From Brevibacillus ruminantium (lineage in GTDB: Bacteria; Bacillota; Bacilli; Brevibacillales; Brevibacillaceae), in NCBI RefSeq assembly GCF_023746555.1, contig NZ_CP098755.1:1871001-1935000 (forward strand): a stretch of 64,000 bases of DNA, read 5' to 3'. Under the pieces are notes generated by a model. That model was given only the letters and a program-made list of their open reading frames with translations. It searched no databases and had not been told where the DNA came from. Every line of letters begins with the position of its first letter. Within the stretch, counting starts at the first letter, position 1. Shown here one piece after another: positions 16,662 through 25,783 of the stretch. The position numbers and the translations under genes were made by a program.

Positions 16662-17132
16662 ATGGGGATGTCTTTGTACTATCAGGAATTGAGAGAGAAA
16701 TACGGTTCTGGCTTGCTGTTCATGCCAGCCGTAGCAGGAATCATCCGAAATGAAAGCGGGCAAATCCTTTTGGGAAGAAAGCATCGCGAGGAGCTTTGGG
16801 GGCTTATTGCCGGAGCGATTGAGATCGGGGAAACCCCGGCACAGGCTGTGTGCAGAGAGGTCTGGGAAGAAACGGGGCTGCAGGTCGAGCCGAAGAAAAT
16901 CATCGGCGTGTTTGGCGGTAAAGGACACCGATTTACCTATCAAAATGGTCATCAGGTGGAGTATCTGACCATTGTCTTTGCTTGCGGAATCCTGGGGGGA
17001 GAGCTTCACCCGATGAATGAGGAGATGGGGGAGCTCCGCTATTTTGACGAGTCCGCTCTCCCGCCGATGGCTATCGCCTATCCGAAGGAGATATTTTTGC
17101 AGTTATATGCTGATCACGTGATTTTTGAGTAA
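16662..17132 (+). CDS. Nudix hydrolase
   Basis: 156 residues from ATG 16662, which has AGAGGTGG five bases away; the longer in-frame start at 16635 lacks a site. A complete Nudix box is present: GAIEIGETPAQAVCREVWEETGL, with the REVWEE metal-binding glutamates intact. Such enzymes cleave a nucleoside diphosphate linked to another group. The substrate cannot be told. A GCAGGCAA/TTGCCTGC inverted repeat spans the 45 bases before the ribosome site. The next gene is a phosphoesterase 50 bases on, so the two may be co-transcribed. Confidence 0.85.
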   Translation: MGMSLYYQELREKYGSGLLFMPAVAGIIRNESGQILLGRKHREELWGLIAGAIEIGETPAQAVCREVWEETGLQVEPKKIIGVFGGKGHRFTYQNGHQVEYLTIVFACGILGGELHPMNEEMGELRYFDESALPPMAIAYPKEIFLQLYADHVIFE

Positions 17133-17181
17133 TCCTGTCTTCCCGTCCGGGGAGTATTCCTATCGTAATCTGGAGGTTTTC

Positions 17182-17931
17182 ATGAGACTAGCTGTTCTTT
17201 CTGATACACATGGCAACGCTGCTGCTCTGGAGGCAGTCATGCGTGATCTGCAAAATCAAAGTCCAGATGCTATCGTCTTTCTTGGAGATATGGTGATGCG
17301 CGGGCCTCAGCCCCGAGAGTGCATACAAATGGTTAAATCACTGCAGCCGCATGCGATCATCCGGGGGAATTACGACGATCTGTTTACCCGCTTTCCCGAG
17401 CCGGGTTGGTCGCCCAGCTCGGAAAAAGAAGAGCTTGTTCTGCGTGCCTTTGAGTACGATTGCCAACATATCTCGGCGGAAGATCAGGCGTGGTTGGGCA
17501 ACCTTCCCACGGAGCTTTCGCTCTTGGTCGATGAGGTTCCGACAGAAATGTATCATGCCGGTCCAGATTCCCTGTACAAGGTGGTCTATCCCTGGGCAAC
17601 GCTGGAGGAGCTTGACACCTTGCACAGACGGGAGGAGACAAGGCTGGTCCTGTATGGACATGTCCATCACTCTCATGTCCGACAAGGAAACGGACGTCTT
17701 GTCGTGAATTGTGGCAGCATCGGGCTGCCATTCGATGGGGATAACCGGGCCAGCTATGCCATCGTGGACATACAAAAACAGGATATGGCCGCGCAAATCA
17801 GAAGGGTGAGCTATGATATCGAGAAGGCCATTTCGATCGCCAAGGATCTGTTCATGCCGGATGTGGAAGCCTTTGAATACGCGCTCCGCACAGCTCGCTA
17901 TCCATATGGGCTGAAGCTTTCGACAAGCTAA
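17182..17931 (+). CDS. Metallophosphoesterase, YfcE/MJ0936-like
   Basis: 249 residues from ATG 17182 (TGGAGG upstream). The calcineurin-like metal ligands are all visible in order: DTHGN, GDMVMRGP, RGNYDD, YGHVHHSH, and a following NCGSIGLP. Members of this family hydrolyse phosphodiesters, often with Mn2+. The biological substrate is unknown. A terminator hairpin follows. Confidence 0.88.
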   Translation: MRLAVLSDTHGNAAALEAVMRDLQNQSPDAIVFLGDMVMRGPQPRECIQMVKSLQPHAIIRGNYDDLFTRFPEPGWSPSSEKEELVLRAFEYDCQHISAEDQAWLGNLPTELSLLVDEVPTEMYHAGPDSLYKVVYPWATLEELDTLHRREETRLVLYGHVHHSHVRQGNGRLVVNCGSIGLPFDGDNRASYAIVDIQKQDMAAQIRRVSYDIEKAISIAKDLFMPDVEAFEYALRTARYPYGLKLSTS

Positions 17932-17954
17932 AGATGGATTATGTATCGCCATCG

Positions 17955-17984
17955 CCACGGGCAACAAGCGTCCGTGGTTTATTG
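17955..17984 (+). terminator. Terminator after the phosphoesterase gene
   Basis: A CCACGG/CCGTGG stem with an 11-base loop is followed by TTTATTGTTT. Confidence 0.6.
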
Positions 17985-18054
17985 TTTGGAATTATCTTTT
18001 TGATTCCCTATTGAAATGAGAAAAGCACATCCTGTACACTGTATGTATTAAATT

Positions 18055-18082
18055 GCAACATGGAAAGTTTGTGAGATGTTGC
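18055..18082 (+). promoter_or_regulatory. Inverted repeat GCAACAT/ATGTTGC before the PrpR-like gene
   Basis: GCAACAT (18055-18061) and ATGTTGC (18076-18082) form a perfect inverted repeat 14 bases apart, just before the likely TTG start of the regulator. The same GTTGCA core recurs three times before the DUF1537 operon, so this is a candidate autoregulatory site. Confidence 0.5.
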
Positions 18083-18103
18083 GTAAAAAATGAGGGATTT
18101 TCC

Positions 18104-19990
18104 TTGACACGAATCCTGGTTGTCGCCCCGTATCAGGGGATGTGCGATGTTTTTCTTGAAATGAAAGAGGAAGTGCCAAGTGATGTCGAACTGGATGTGC
18201 AAGAAGGCGACTTGTACAAAGGGTTGGCATTGGCGAAAAGCTTGGAAGACAAAGGGTATGATGTGATTATCAGCAGGGGAGCTACCGCCAGGCTGCTGAG
18301 AAGTCATTGCAATATGCCGGTCGTGGAAGTGAAGATTTCTGGCTACGATATTTTGCGGACCTTGACGCTGGTGAAGGGATACACAGGCAAAATCGGGTTG
18401 ATGAGCTACATGAACACCATCCACGGTGCAGATGCCATCGGAACCCTGCTGGATATGAACCTTACCTTTTTTCCGATTGACAAGGAAGAGGAAATTGAAA
18501 ACGGCTTGATCTCTGCCCTGGAGCAGGGTGTCCAGGTGATTATCGGTGACGTGATTTCGACTTCGATTGCCACGCGGCTGGGCTTGCAGGCGATCCTCAT
18601 CACCTCGGGAAAAGAAGCCGTGATGGAGTCGATTATGGAAGCGATCCATATGGCCTACTACACGCGTCGCGAAAAAGAAGCGCGGAAACGGATGGAAGCG
18701 GTGATCCAGTGCTTTCCGGAGGGCATCGTCGCTGTAGATGAAAAGGGACGCGTGATTGCCTTTAACCAGCTGGCCGAAGAGCTGTTCAGAGTGAAAAAAG
18801 AGTTTGCGCTGGACAAGCCGGTCGGGCAGCTTCATCCACTGCTGAGCCTGGACCATGTCTTGAAGACAGGGGAGTCCGCAAGCGAGGAAGTCGTGTCGCT
18901 AAACAGTGAAAAAGTTTTGCTGTCCAAGCAGCCGCTGCTGGTTGAGGAGCGGGCAGAAGGCGGTATCGCGATCATCTCCACAGCCAGCCGGATTCAAAGA
19001 GCGGAGTCGCGGATTCGCCAATCGATTACCGGCTATGAGCAGCGGGCCACCATGCATTTCAACCAGTTGGTGGCCGGATCAGCCAAGATGCAGGATACGC
19101 TGAAAATTGCCACGCAAGCAAGTCAAACCGATCTTCCAGTCCTGATTTACGGAGAGCCCGGAACAGGCAAGCAAAGCTTTGCCCAAGCGATCCACAACGC
19201 AGGGGCGAGAAAGGACTTTCCGTTTGTTTTCATCAATTGTGAAGCGTACAGCGAGGAGCAATTGTCCCTGGAGCTGTTCGGAAGCGAAGGAGGACGGGTT
19301 AAGCGGGGAGTGTTTGAACTGGCACATGGCGGCACCCTCTTTATCGACGCCGTCGGCAAAATGCCGCTTTCCGTCCAGGCCATGGTATTTAATGTCCTGC
19401 AGGAGAAAAAGGTGAGCAGGCTAAACAGCACCTCACCTATTTCTCTCGATGTTCGGATTATTTGTGCAAATGCTTGGAACTTGAAGAGCTGCATCGAAGA
19501 AGGAGAATTTCGCGAGGATTTGTTTCATTTGATTAATGGATTCTCCTTTGCCATCCCGCCGCTGCGCGAGAGAAAGGAAGACATCGTTGATCTGGTTCGC
19601 TGGTTTATCGCCTCGTTCAACTCCCGATCAGGCAAACAGATCGTCGGGATGCGCCCTGAAGCACTGGCGATTTTCGAGCGTGCGGATTGGCATGGCAATA
19701 TTCAGGAGTTGAAGTCGACCGTAGAGAAGCTGTGCTTGACGGCTACGGGTCCTTTTATTACGAAAGCAGAGGTCGAGCAGGTTGTCAGTGAACTGGGGAG
19801 AGCAGAAGCTGCCTCCATGCCCATATACGGAGGCATTGACATCAGCGGCAAGACACTGGAAGAGATCGAACGGGACATCATTTGGCGAGTGTTGGAGGAA
19901 GAGGGACAGAATCAATCCGAGGCAGCAAGACGACTGGGGATTAATCGGTCCACACTCTGGAGAAAAATAAAACAAACACCGAATCAGTAG
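18104..19990 (+). CDS. PrpR-type regulator with degenerate sigma-54 activator domain
   Basis: 628 residues from TTG 18104, chosen because GAGGGA lies six to seven bases upstream; an in-frame TTG at 18053 has none. Domains in order: PrpR N-terminal ligand domain (about 1-180), PAS-like domain (about 195-290), AAA+ domain (about 325-555) and a C-terminal Fis-type helix-turn-helix (QSEAARRLGINRSTLWRKIKQ). Walker A is present (GEPGTGKQ). The GAFTGA sigma-54 contact loop is absent (the segment reads GSEGGRVKRG), and the Walker B glutamate is replaced (LFIDAV instead of LFLDE). The protein therefore probably cannot drive sigma-54 promoters and may work with sigma-A or as a repressor. It precedes the acid-sugar operon. 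Confidence 0.88.
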   Translation: MTRILVVAPYQGMCDVFLEMKEEVPSDVELDVQEGDLYKGLALAKSLEDKGYDVIISRGATARLLRSHCNMPVVEVKISGYDILRTLTLVKGYTGKIGLMSYMNTIHGADAIGTLLDMNLTFFPIDKEEEIENGLISALEQGVQVIIGDVISTSIATRLGLQAILITSGKEAVMESIMEAIHMAYYTRREKEARKRMEAVIQCFPEGIVAVDEKGRVIAFNQLAEELFRVKKEFALDKPVGQLHPLLSLDHVLKTGESASEEVVSLNSEKVLLSKQPLLVEERAEGGIAIISTASRIQRAESRIRQSITGYEQRATMHFNQLVAGSAKMQDTLKIATQASQTDLPVLIYGEPGTGKQSFAQAIHNAGARKDFPFVFINCEAYSEEQLSLELFGSEGGRVKRGVFELAHGGTLFIDAVGKMPLSVQAMVFNVLQEKKVSRLNSTSPISLDVRIICANAWNLKSCIEEGEFREDLFHLINGFSFAIPPLRERKEDIVDLVRWFIASFNSRSGKQIVGMRPEALAIFERADWHGNIQELKSTVEKLCLTATGPFITKAEVEQVVSELGRAEAASMPIYGGIDISGKTLEEIERDIIWRVLEEEGQNQSEAARRLGINRSTLWRKIKQTPNQ

Positions 19991-20060
19991 ATGATAACAA
20001 GCGATCAGCTTGTTATTTTTTTTATCCTCATGGAACTTTTGTTTCTCTGCAAGAGAAAAT

Positions 20061-20140
20061 GTTGCAAAATGAAACAATTTGTCTGTTTATTCTGTATTGT
20101 ATTTTGCAACTGTTTGAGTTAATCTAATTATGCAACACAT
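20061..20140 (+). promoter_or_regulatory. Repeated GTTGCA operator-like elements before the DUF1537 operon
   Basis: GTTGCAAAAT (20061-20070) and its exact inverse ATTTTGCAAC (20101-20110) flank 30 bases, and TGCAACACAT follows at 20131. The core matches the inverted repeat upstream of the regulator gene. No sigma-54 -24/-12 promoter was found. The PrpR-like protein is the obvious candidate ligand. Confidence 0.5.
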
Positions 20141-20203
20141 CCGAATGTGTGAAACTCAAAAAGAGAGCGGCTTGGACGGGTGCCCTGAATCAAAGAGGTG
20201 ATA

Positions 20204-21550
20204 GTGTTATTGGCTAGGATAGTAGTAATTGCTGACGATTTAACTGGTGCAAATGATTCTGGTGTACAGTTTGCCAAAAAAGGCTTCCATACTGTCTCTT
20301 TGTTTCATCCAGCAGAGCAAGAAGGTGGACAAGCAGCAGACGTTTGGATCATCAATGCGGAAACCAGGTCGCTTGATCCGGAAACAGCATATGCAGAGAG
20401 TAAAGCACTGGCAGATGCAGTCGATCTGTCCCATTTTTCCTGCGTATACAAGAAAATCGACTCAACCCTGCGCGGCAATGTAGGGGTAGAAATCAACGCA
20501 ATGCTGGACAGTTACCCGTTTGATGTGGTTGCCTTCATACCTGCGTATCCGGGAAACAAACGGATTACGATCGGGGGATATCATCTGATCAACCAGGTGT
20601 TGTTGGAGGATACGGAGATTGCTCGCGATCCGAAATCGCCCGTCAAAGAATCTCATCTGCCAACACTCCTGAGTGTCCAAACGGGCCGGGAAGTCAGTCA
20701 TATTGATGTAAAAGCGATTCGCCGCGGACGCGACGAGCTGACCGCCGAGATTCGGAGTCAGCACGCAGCGGGATCGCACTTGATTGTGTTTGACGCTGCT
20801 GACCAGTTGGACTTGCAAAGAGCGACGGAAGCGCTTCTCGCTTCAGGGTTGCGGATTTTGTGGGTCGGTTCAGCCGGACTCGCACTTGCCTTATCCAATG
20901 AATTCGTTAATCAGTACGAAATTCAGCCTGTTCAATCTGTAGAGACAGCCGGGATCACAGCGGGTGATCTGCCCGTTTTTGTTATTGCTGGTAGTGTAAG
21001 CGCTATTACTGCCCAACAGATTGAAGAGCTGAGTGCACATAAGGAGTTTCATATCGTCACCGCCAATCCATTGGCTCTTCTGCAAGAGGAGACAACCGAT
21101 CTGGAGCAAAAACGCGTCGAAGATGAAATTCTGAAGTGTATTGACGACAAACGTTCACCGGTTCTGGTTACAGATTCTTCTGATTCCATGAGACAAGCTG
21201 TGCTCCAATGGATGGAATCCACAGGCACAAGCGGCTTGGAAGTAGGAAATGCAATCGCGGATCACCTGGGCGCTCTGGGAAAAAGAGTGCTGGGCAAACG
21301 CGGGCTGAAGGGATTTGTACTGACAGGTGGCGATATCGCTTACCGCACATGTCTGCATCTCGGTGTGGAAGCGCTGCAAATCATCAGTGAAGTGGAAGAA
21401 GGAATTCCGCTTGCCGTGATTATCGGCGGTTTGGCGGACAAGCTTCCCGTGGTGACCAAAGCGGGGGCTTTTGGGAATCGTTTTTCATTGCTGCGTGCAG
21501 TGGAAAAAATATACAATACCCAGACGATAAGAGGGGGAAATCAAGCATGA
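20204..21550 (+). CDS. Four-carbon acid sugar kinase (DUF1537 family)
   Basis: 448 residues from GTG 20204 (AGAGGTG just upstream). The N-terminal motif IADDLTGANDSGVQF and the C-terminal glycine-rich ATP site (VLTGGDIAYRTCLHLG) define DUF1537 kinases, which phosphorylate D-threonate, L-threonate, D-erythronate or related acid sugars. The operon also encodes a PdxA2-type dehydrogenase, the partner that oxidises and decarboxylates the phosphorylated acid in the known threonate pathways. That supports an acid-sugar substrate. Its stop overlaps the TRAP binding protein start by 4 bases. Confidence 0.92.
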   Translation: MLLARIVVIADDLTGANDSGVQFAKKGFHTVSLFHPAEQEGGQAADVWIINAETRSLDPETAYAESKALADAVDLSHFSCVYKKIDSTLRGNVGVEINAMLDSYPFDVVAFIPAYPGNKRITIGGYHLINQVLLEDTEIARDPKSPVKESHLPTLLSVQTGREVSHIDVKAIRRGRDELTAEIRSQHAAGSHLIVFDAADQLDLQRATEALLASGLRILWVGSAGLALALSNEFVNQYEIQPVQSVETAGITAGDLPVFVIAGSVSAITAQQIEELSAHKEFHIVTANPLALLQEETTDLEQKRVEDEILKCIDDKRSPVLVTDSSDSMRQAVLQWMESTGTSGLEVGNAIADHLGALGKRVLGKRGLKGFVLTGGDIAYRTCLHLGVEALQIISEVEEGIPLAVIIGGLADKLPVVTKAGAFGNRFSLLRAVEKIYNTQTIRGGNQA

Positions 21551-22584
21551 AAAAACTGTTGAGTACACTCGTTGTTTCAACGATGGTTCTCTTGACCGCA
21601 TGTGGTGGCGGAGGAGGAGAACAGGGAAAACCGGCAGCGAATGGTAATGACGGCGCTCAAGAAGCAGATGGCAAATCGATTTTGCTGCGCGTTGGCCACA
21701 CACTGGCTGACACGTCCCATTATGAAAAGGGTATGGAAAAGTTCGCTGAGTTGGTAGAAAGCAAAACCAACGGCGCTGTAAAAATTAAGTCCTTCCCGAA
21801 CGGTTCTTTGGGCGGTGAGCGGGATATGATCGAAGGTCTGAGCGTAGGCTCCATCGACATGGTTCTCACTTCAACTGGTCCCATGAGCGGATTTGTTCCG
21901 GAGGTTACCGTTGTTGACCTGCCATTCTTGTTCCGTGATGCAAGCCACGCACACAAAGTGCTCGACGGCGAAATCGGTCTGGATCTGCGCAAAAAAGTGG
22001 AAGATACCATGGGTGTCAAAGCTCTTGCTTGGTGGGAAAATGGATACCGCCATGTGACCAACAATTCTCATCCAGTGAACAAACCGGAAGATCTGAAAGG
22101 CTTCAAGATTCGTACCATGGAAAATGATATCCACATGGATTCCTTCAAGGCAATGGGGGCGCAGCCGACACCGATGGCGTTTACCGAGCTGTTTACTGCA
22201 CTGCAGCAAGGCACGATTGACGCAGAAGAGAACCCGATTCCAATCATCATGACCTCTCGTTTCTACGAGGTGCAGAAGCATATGACGTTGACTCGCCATT
22301 TCTATTCCCCATCTTTGCTGATGATGGCTACTGCAAAATACGATGCTTTGACACCAGAACAGCAAAAAGCAATCGAAGAAGCTGCGATGGAAGCTGGCCA
22401 ATACGAGCGTAATGTCGTTGCTGACATGGAGAAAGAATACCTCGGTGAGCTGAAGAATCACGGTATGGAGATCGTCGAAAACCCTGATTTGCAGCCGTTC
22501 GTTGATGCTGTAAAACCTGTTTACGAAAAATATGAGCCGAAATTCGGTAAAGACCTGATTGAGAAAATTCGCAACACTCAATAA
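21547..22584 (+). CDS. dctP: TRAP transporter solute-binding lipoprotein DctP
   Basis: 345 residues with a lipoprotein signal (MKKLLSTLVVSTMVLLTAC, lipobox LTAC) and a glycine-rich linker. The body is a DctP-family protein (VGHTLADTSHYEKGMEKF, then GFKIRTMENDIHMDSFKAMGAQPTPM, with the conserved arginine that binds a carboxylate). It captures an acidic solute outside the cell for the two permeases that follow. A strong intercistronic hairpin behind it may let it be made in excess. Confidence 0.93.
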   Translation: MKKLLSTLVVSTMVLLTACGGGGGEQGKPAANGNDGAQEADGKSILLRVGHTLADTSHYEKGMEKFAELVESKTNGAVKIKSFPNGSLGGERDMIEGLSVGSIDMVLTSTGPMSGFVPEVTVVDLPFLFRDASHAHKVLDGEIGLDLRKKVEDTMGVKALAWWENGYRHVTNNSHPVNKPEDLKGFKIRTMENDIHMDSFKAMGAQPTPMAFTELFTALQQGTIDAEENPIPIIMTSRFYEVQKHMTLTRHFYSPSLLMMATAKYDALTPEQQKAIEEAAMEAGQYERNVVADMEKEYLGELKNHGMEIVENPDLQPFVDAVKPVYEKYEPKFGKDLIEKIRNTQ

Positions 22585-22599
22585 GCAGGCAAGATTGAC

Positions 22600-22623
22600 G
22601 GCGGATAGGGGCACCTATCCGCC
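22600..22623 (+). other. Intercistronic stem-loop after dctP
   Basis: A perfect 10-bp stem GGCGGATAGG/CCTATCCGCC closes on a 4-base loop with no T-run behind it. This looks like an mRNA-stabilising or attenuating hairpin between the binding-protein gene and the permease genes. Confidence 0.7.
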
Positions 22624-22648
22624 GATTCATAAGGTGGGGTGAAGTCCT

Positions 22649-23164
22649 TTGCAGGGAATCGTAAAAGCAATTGATGGGGTAAACAAGATTTTGCGTTATG
22701 CAATTGCATTGCTCCTCGCTGTGATGACGGCGTTGATCGTCTATCAGGTGTTGGCGCGCTTAATGAGCAGCTATATCAATATGGATATTCCTCGCTGGAC
22801 GGAGGAAGTGGCTCGCTATGGAATGATTTGGCTTGTACTGATTGGTACAGCGCTAGCGGTTCGTTACAGTGCTCTGATTGGAGTGGAGGCGATCGCTGAA
22901 AGATTGCCAGAGAATCTGCAAAAGTGGCTCCGAATCGCTGTTATCTTGGTTTCGATGGTCTTTTTCCTTGTCTTAATTGTTTACGGTTTTCAAATGCTTG
23001 GCCATGTTGGAAAGCAGCTTTCCCCCGGTTTAAAAATATCGATGACCGTTCCTTACGCAGCATTGCCCGTGGGCGGCGTGTTCATGTTTCTAAATTCGAT
23101 TGCGGTTCTGATCGAAGTGATCACAGGCAAGATGAACCGTGAATTCTTCAAAGGAGCTGAATAA
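22649..23164 (+). CDS. dctQ: TRAP transporter small permease DctQ
   Basis: 171 residues starting at TTG 22649 with AAGGTGGGG upstream. Four transmembrane helices are predicted by eye, with the DctQ-type WTEEVARYGMIWLVLIGTALAVR segment. It forms the small membrane subunit of the TRAP transporter, with DctM starting two bases after its stop. Confidence 0.9.
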   Translation: MQGIVKAIDGVNKILRYAIALLLAVMTALIVYQVLARLMSSYINMDIPRWTEEVARYGMIWLVLIGTALAVRYSALIGVEAIAERLPENLQKWLRIAVILVSMVFFLVLIVYGFQMLGHVGKQLSPGLKISMTVPYAALPVGGVFMFLNSIAVLIEVITGKMNREFFKGAE

Positions 23165-23166
23165 CC

Positions 23167-24441
23167 ATGGCAGCAGTCATGATGATCTCGCTACTGGTAT
23201 TGCTCCTGCTGAGCGTACCTGTTGCTCTGTCAATCGGTTTGGCTTCGACGATCGCTTTCATGAGCGATGGAACCATGCCGCTTATCGTTTTGGTTCAGCG
23301 GATGTTCGCTGCGCTCGATTCCTTTCCGCTGATGGCCATCCCATTCTTTATTCTGGCTGGTTCTCTTATGGAATCAGGGGGCATTTCCCGCCGGTTGGTC
23401 AACTTTGCCAACTCGCTGGCAGGAGGAATGACGGGTGGATTGGCTATTGTGACGGTTGTCACGGCTATGTTTTTCTCTGCCATTTCCGGTTCCAGTGCAG
23501 CGACGACGGCTGCCATCGGTTCCATCCTGATCCCTGCTATGGTGAAGAAGGGTTATGACATCCGCTTTGCTGGTGCAACCCAAGCTGTTTCCGGAGAGCT
23601 GGGGGTCATCATTCCTCCGTCGATCCCGATGATTTTGTTCGGTATTTCTGCTGGTGTTTCGATCGGAGACTTGTTTATCGCTGGATTCCTGCCAGGAATC
23701 ATGATCGCCGGTTCACTGATGATAGTGTGCTGGTACATTTCCAAAAAGCGTGGTTACCGTGGAGAGAGTGGCATTACGTGGGCTGTTCGCTGGAAGACCT
23801 TCAAGGAAGCGTTGCTTGCCTTGCTGATGCCGATTATCATTCTGGGCGGGATTTACGGCGGTTTCTTTACACCGACAGAGGCCGCAGTTGTGGCTGTATT
23901 GTATGCTTTTATTGTAGGTGTTTTTATCTATCGCGAAGTAAAATGGAAAGAACTATTTGAGATTTTTTCCAAATCAGCGATTACCACTTCGATTATCATG
24001 ATTATCATTTCCGCAGCCGGGATGTTCGGTTGGATCTTGACGCGAGAGCAGGTACCGCAAAAAATTGCTGCCAGCTTTACCGCGTTTTCCGACAACCCGA
24101 TTATCTTCCTGGCACTTATCAACGTGCTCCTGTTGTTTGTCGGCATGTTCTTTGAAACATCTGCGTCGATCATTATTTTGGCTCCGCTGCTGACGCCGAT
24201 TGCCATTCAGCTTGGGATCGATCCCGTCCACTTTGGGATGATCATGATCGTGAACCTGGCGATGGGAATGATCACTCCGCCGGTAGGTGTGAATCTGTTT
24301 GTAGCCTGCCAGATCGCGGGGATCAAGCTCGAGGAGATTACGAAGGCGCTCATTCCGTTCTTTATCGTATTGATTCTCGACATTTTGATTATCACGTATG
24401 TTCCGGCGATTTCCACCTGGTTGCCAAGCCTTATGAAATAA
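23167..24441 (+). CDS. dctM: TRAP transporter large permease DctM
   Basis: 424 residues, about 12 hydrophobic helices. Typical segments include FPLMAIPFFILAGSLMESGGISRRLVNFA, AISGSSAATTAAIGSILIPAM and GMITPPVGVNLFVA. DctM couples solute entry to the sodium gradient. It completes a DctP-DctQ-DctM system in the acid-sugar operon. Confidence 0.95.
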   Translation: MAAVMMISLLVLLLLSVPVALSIGLASTIAFMSDGTMPLIVLVQRMFAALDSFPLMAIPFFILAGSLMESGGISRRLVNFANSLAGGMTGGLAIVTVVTAMFFSAISGSSAATTAAIGSILIPAMVKKGYDIRFAGATQAVSGELGVIIPPSIPMILFGISAGVSIGDLFIAGFLPGIMIAGSLMIVCWYISKKRGYRGESGITWAVRWKTFKEALLALLMPIIILGGIYGGFFTPTEAAVVAVLYAFIVGVFIYREVKWKELFEIFSKSAITTSIIMIIISAAGMFGWILTREQVPQKIAASFTAFSDNPIIFLALINVLLLFVGMFFETSASIIILAPLLTPIAIQLGIDPVHFGMIMIVNLAMGMITPPVGVNLFVACQIAGIKLEEITKALIPFFIVLILDILIITYVPAISTWLPSLMK

Positions 24442-24478
24442 CGAATCAAATGTCGGTTGGGAGGCGCATTATCCAATC

Positions 24479-25744
24479 ATGAACTTTCCAAAAATGATTA
24501 AAATCAGACAGAACTTCACGGGTCCGGCGATTTCAGACATCGACGCGGCGGTAAGCGAGCAGCTTGCCCGCGTCGGGTTGGCTGAAAAAATCAAACCAGG
24601 AATGAAGATCGCTATTACTGCAGGAAGCCGAGGCATCGCCAATATTCATCTGATCATCCGCGCAACGGTACGGGAACTGAAGAAAATGGGCGCAGAGCCA
24701 TACATCGTGCCGACGATGGGCAGTCACGGCGGCGCTACCGCAGCAGGGCAAGTAGAAGTGCTGGAAAGCTTGGGAGTTACCGAGGCCTTTTGCGAAGCTC
24801 CGGTCCGTTCTTCGATGGATGTAGAGCAGATCGGGCAAACCGAAGAGGGGATGCCCGTTTATGTGGACAAACATGCTTTGGCCGCAGATGGCATCATTCT
24901 TATGGGACGCGTCAAGGTGCATACCGATTTCAAATCGCCCATCGGCATCGAGAGCGGTCTCATGAAAATGGCGGCAATCGGGCTTGGCAAGCATAAACAA
25001 GCCCTGTTGATTCATAGCTATGGCGTAGCTGGCATCCGCGACATCATGCCAAAAGTGGCCCGCGTCATGCTGGCCAACACCAAGATTCTCTGCGGCGTGG
25101 CGATTGTGGAAAATGCCTTTGAGCAAACCGCGATTATTGAAGCGATCCCGACGGCCGAGATCGAAGCACGCGAAAGGGAGCTACTGGCGGAATCCGCAGC
25201 CTTGATGCCCAAGCTTCCTGTAGAAGATATCGATATTCTGTTCGTCGATGAAGTGGGCAAGAACTACAGCGGCACGGGAATGGACACTAACATCATCGGT
25301 CGATTGCGCATCCAGGGGACGCCTGAACCGGCTTCTCCGCGCATCAAATACATCATTGCCAGCGATCTGTCCGAAGCATCACACGGCAACGGACTGGGCA
25401 TCGGTTTGGCCGATCTGACGACACAGCGCTTTTTTGACAAGCTGGATAAAAAGGCGATGAACGAAAATGTAATCACCAGTACTTTCCTGGCGAGAGCAAG
25501 CATTCCAATCGTGCTGGAGAACGACAAGGCAGCGTTTGCGGCTGCGCTTCGTGCCAATTGGGGTGTGGATACAGAGAAAGCGCGCATCATGAGAATCCCT
25601 AACACCCTTCATCTGGAGTATCTGTATGTCTCCGAAGCGCTGCTTCCGGAAGTGGCAGCCCTACCCTATGTGGAAGTAGTCGGCGAGCTGGAAGAGATGG
25701 CTTTTGATGAGCAGGGGTACCTGCCGAAAATGATGTCTCATTGA
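24479..25744 (+). CDS. LarA-like protein (DUF2088/lactate racemase-domain family)
   Basis: 421 residues. The N-terminal half resembles the lactate racemase LarA domain (GMKIAITAGSRGIANI, then PYIVPTMGSHGGATAAGQ), with candidate metal-site histidines in GRVKVHTDF and GLGKHKQALLIHSYG. Known LarA enzymes use a nickel-pincer cofactor; related LarA family members epimerise other 2-hydroxy acids. No larB/larC/larE cofactor genes are in the window. In this operon an epimerase for an acid sugar before or after phosphorylation would make sense, as inference. The ribosome site is weak (GGGAGG is 15 bases away). Confidence 0.8.
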   Translation: MNFPKMIKIRQNFTGPAISDIDAAVSEQLARVGLAEKIKPGMKIAITAGSRGIANIHLIIRATVRELKKMGAEPYIVPTMGSHGGATAAGQVEVLESLGVTEAFCEAPVRSSMDVEQIGQTEEGMPVYVDKHALAADGIILMGRVKVHTDFKSPIGIESGLMKMAAIGLGKHKQALLIHSYGVAGIRDIMPKVARVMLANTKILCGVAIVENAFEQTAIIEAIPTAEIEARERELLAESAALMPKLPVEDIDILFVDEVGKNYSGTGMDTNIIGRLRIQGTPEPASPRIKYIIASDLSEASHGNGLGIGLADLTTQRFFDKLDKKAMNENVITSTFLARASIPIVLENDKAAFAAALRANWGVDTEKARIMRIPNTLHLEYLYVSEALLPEVAALPYVEVVGELEEMAFDEQGYLPKMMSH

Positions 25745-25783
25745 TCATCATAAAACGATTATACAAAGAGGGGAGCGTGCACC

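Noticed and set aside
16550..16753. Small plus-strand frame beginning MAKKRNSSAFRQYM before the Nudix hydrolase
   Set aside because: It has a weak TGGAG site but overlaps the Nudix hydrolase and lacks any recognisable domain; most likely leader sequence.
20000..20200. A sigma-54 promoter in front of the DUF1537 operon
   Set aside because: No GG-N10-GC pair with the -24/-12 pattern was found, which also fits the missing GAFTGA loop of the regulator.
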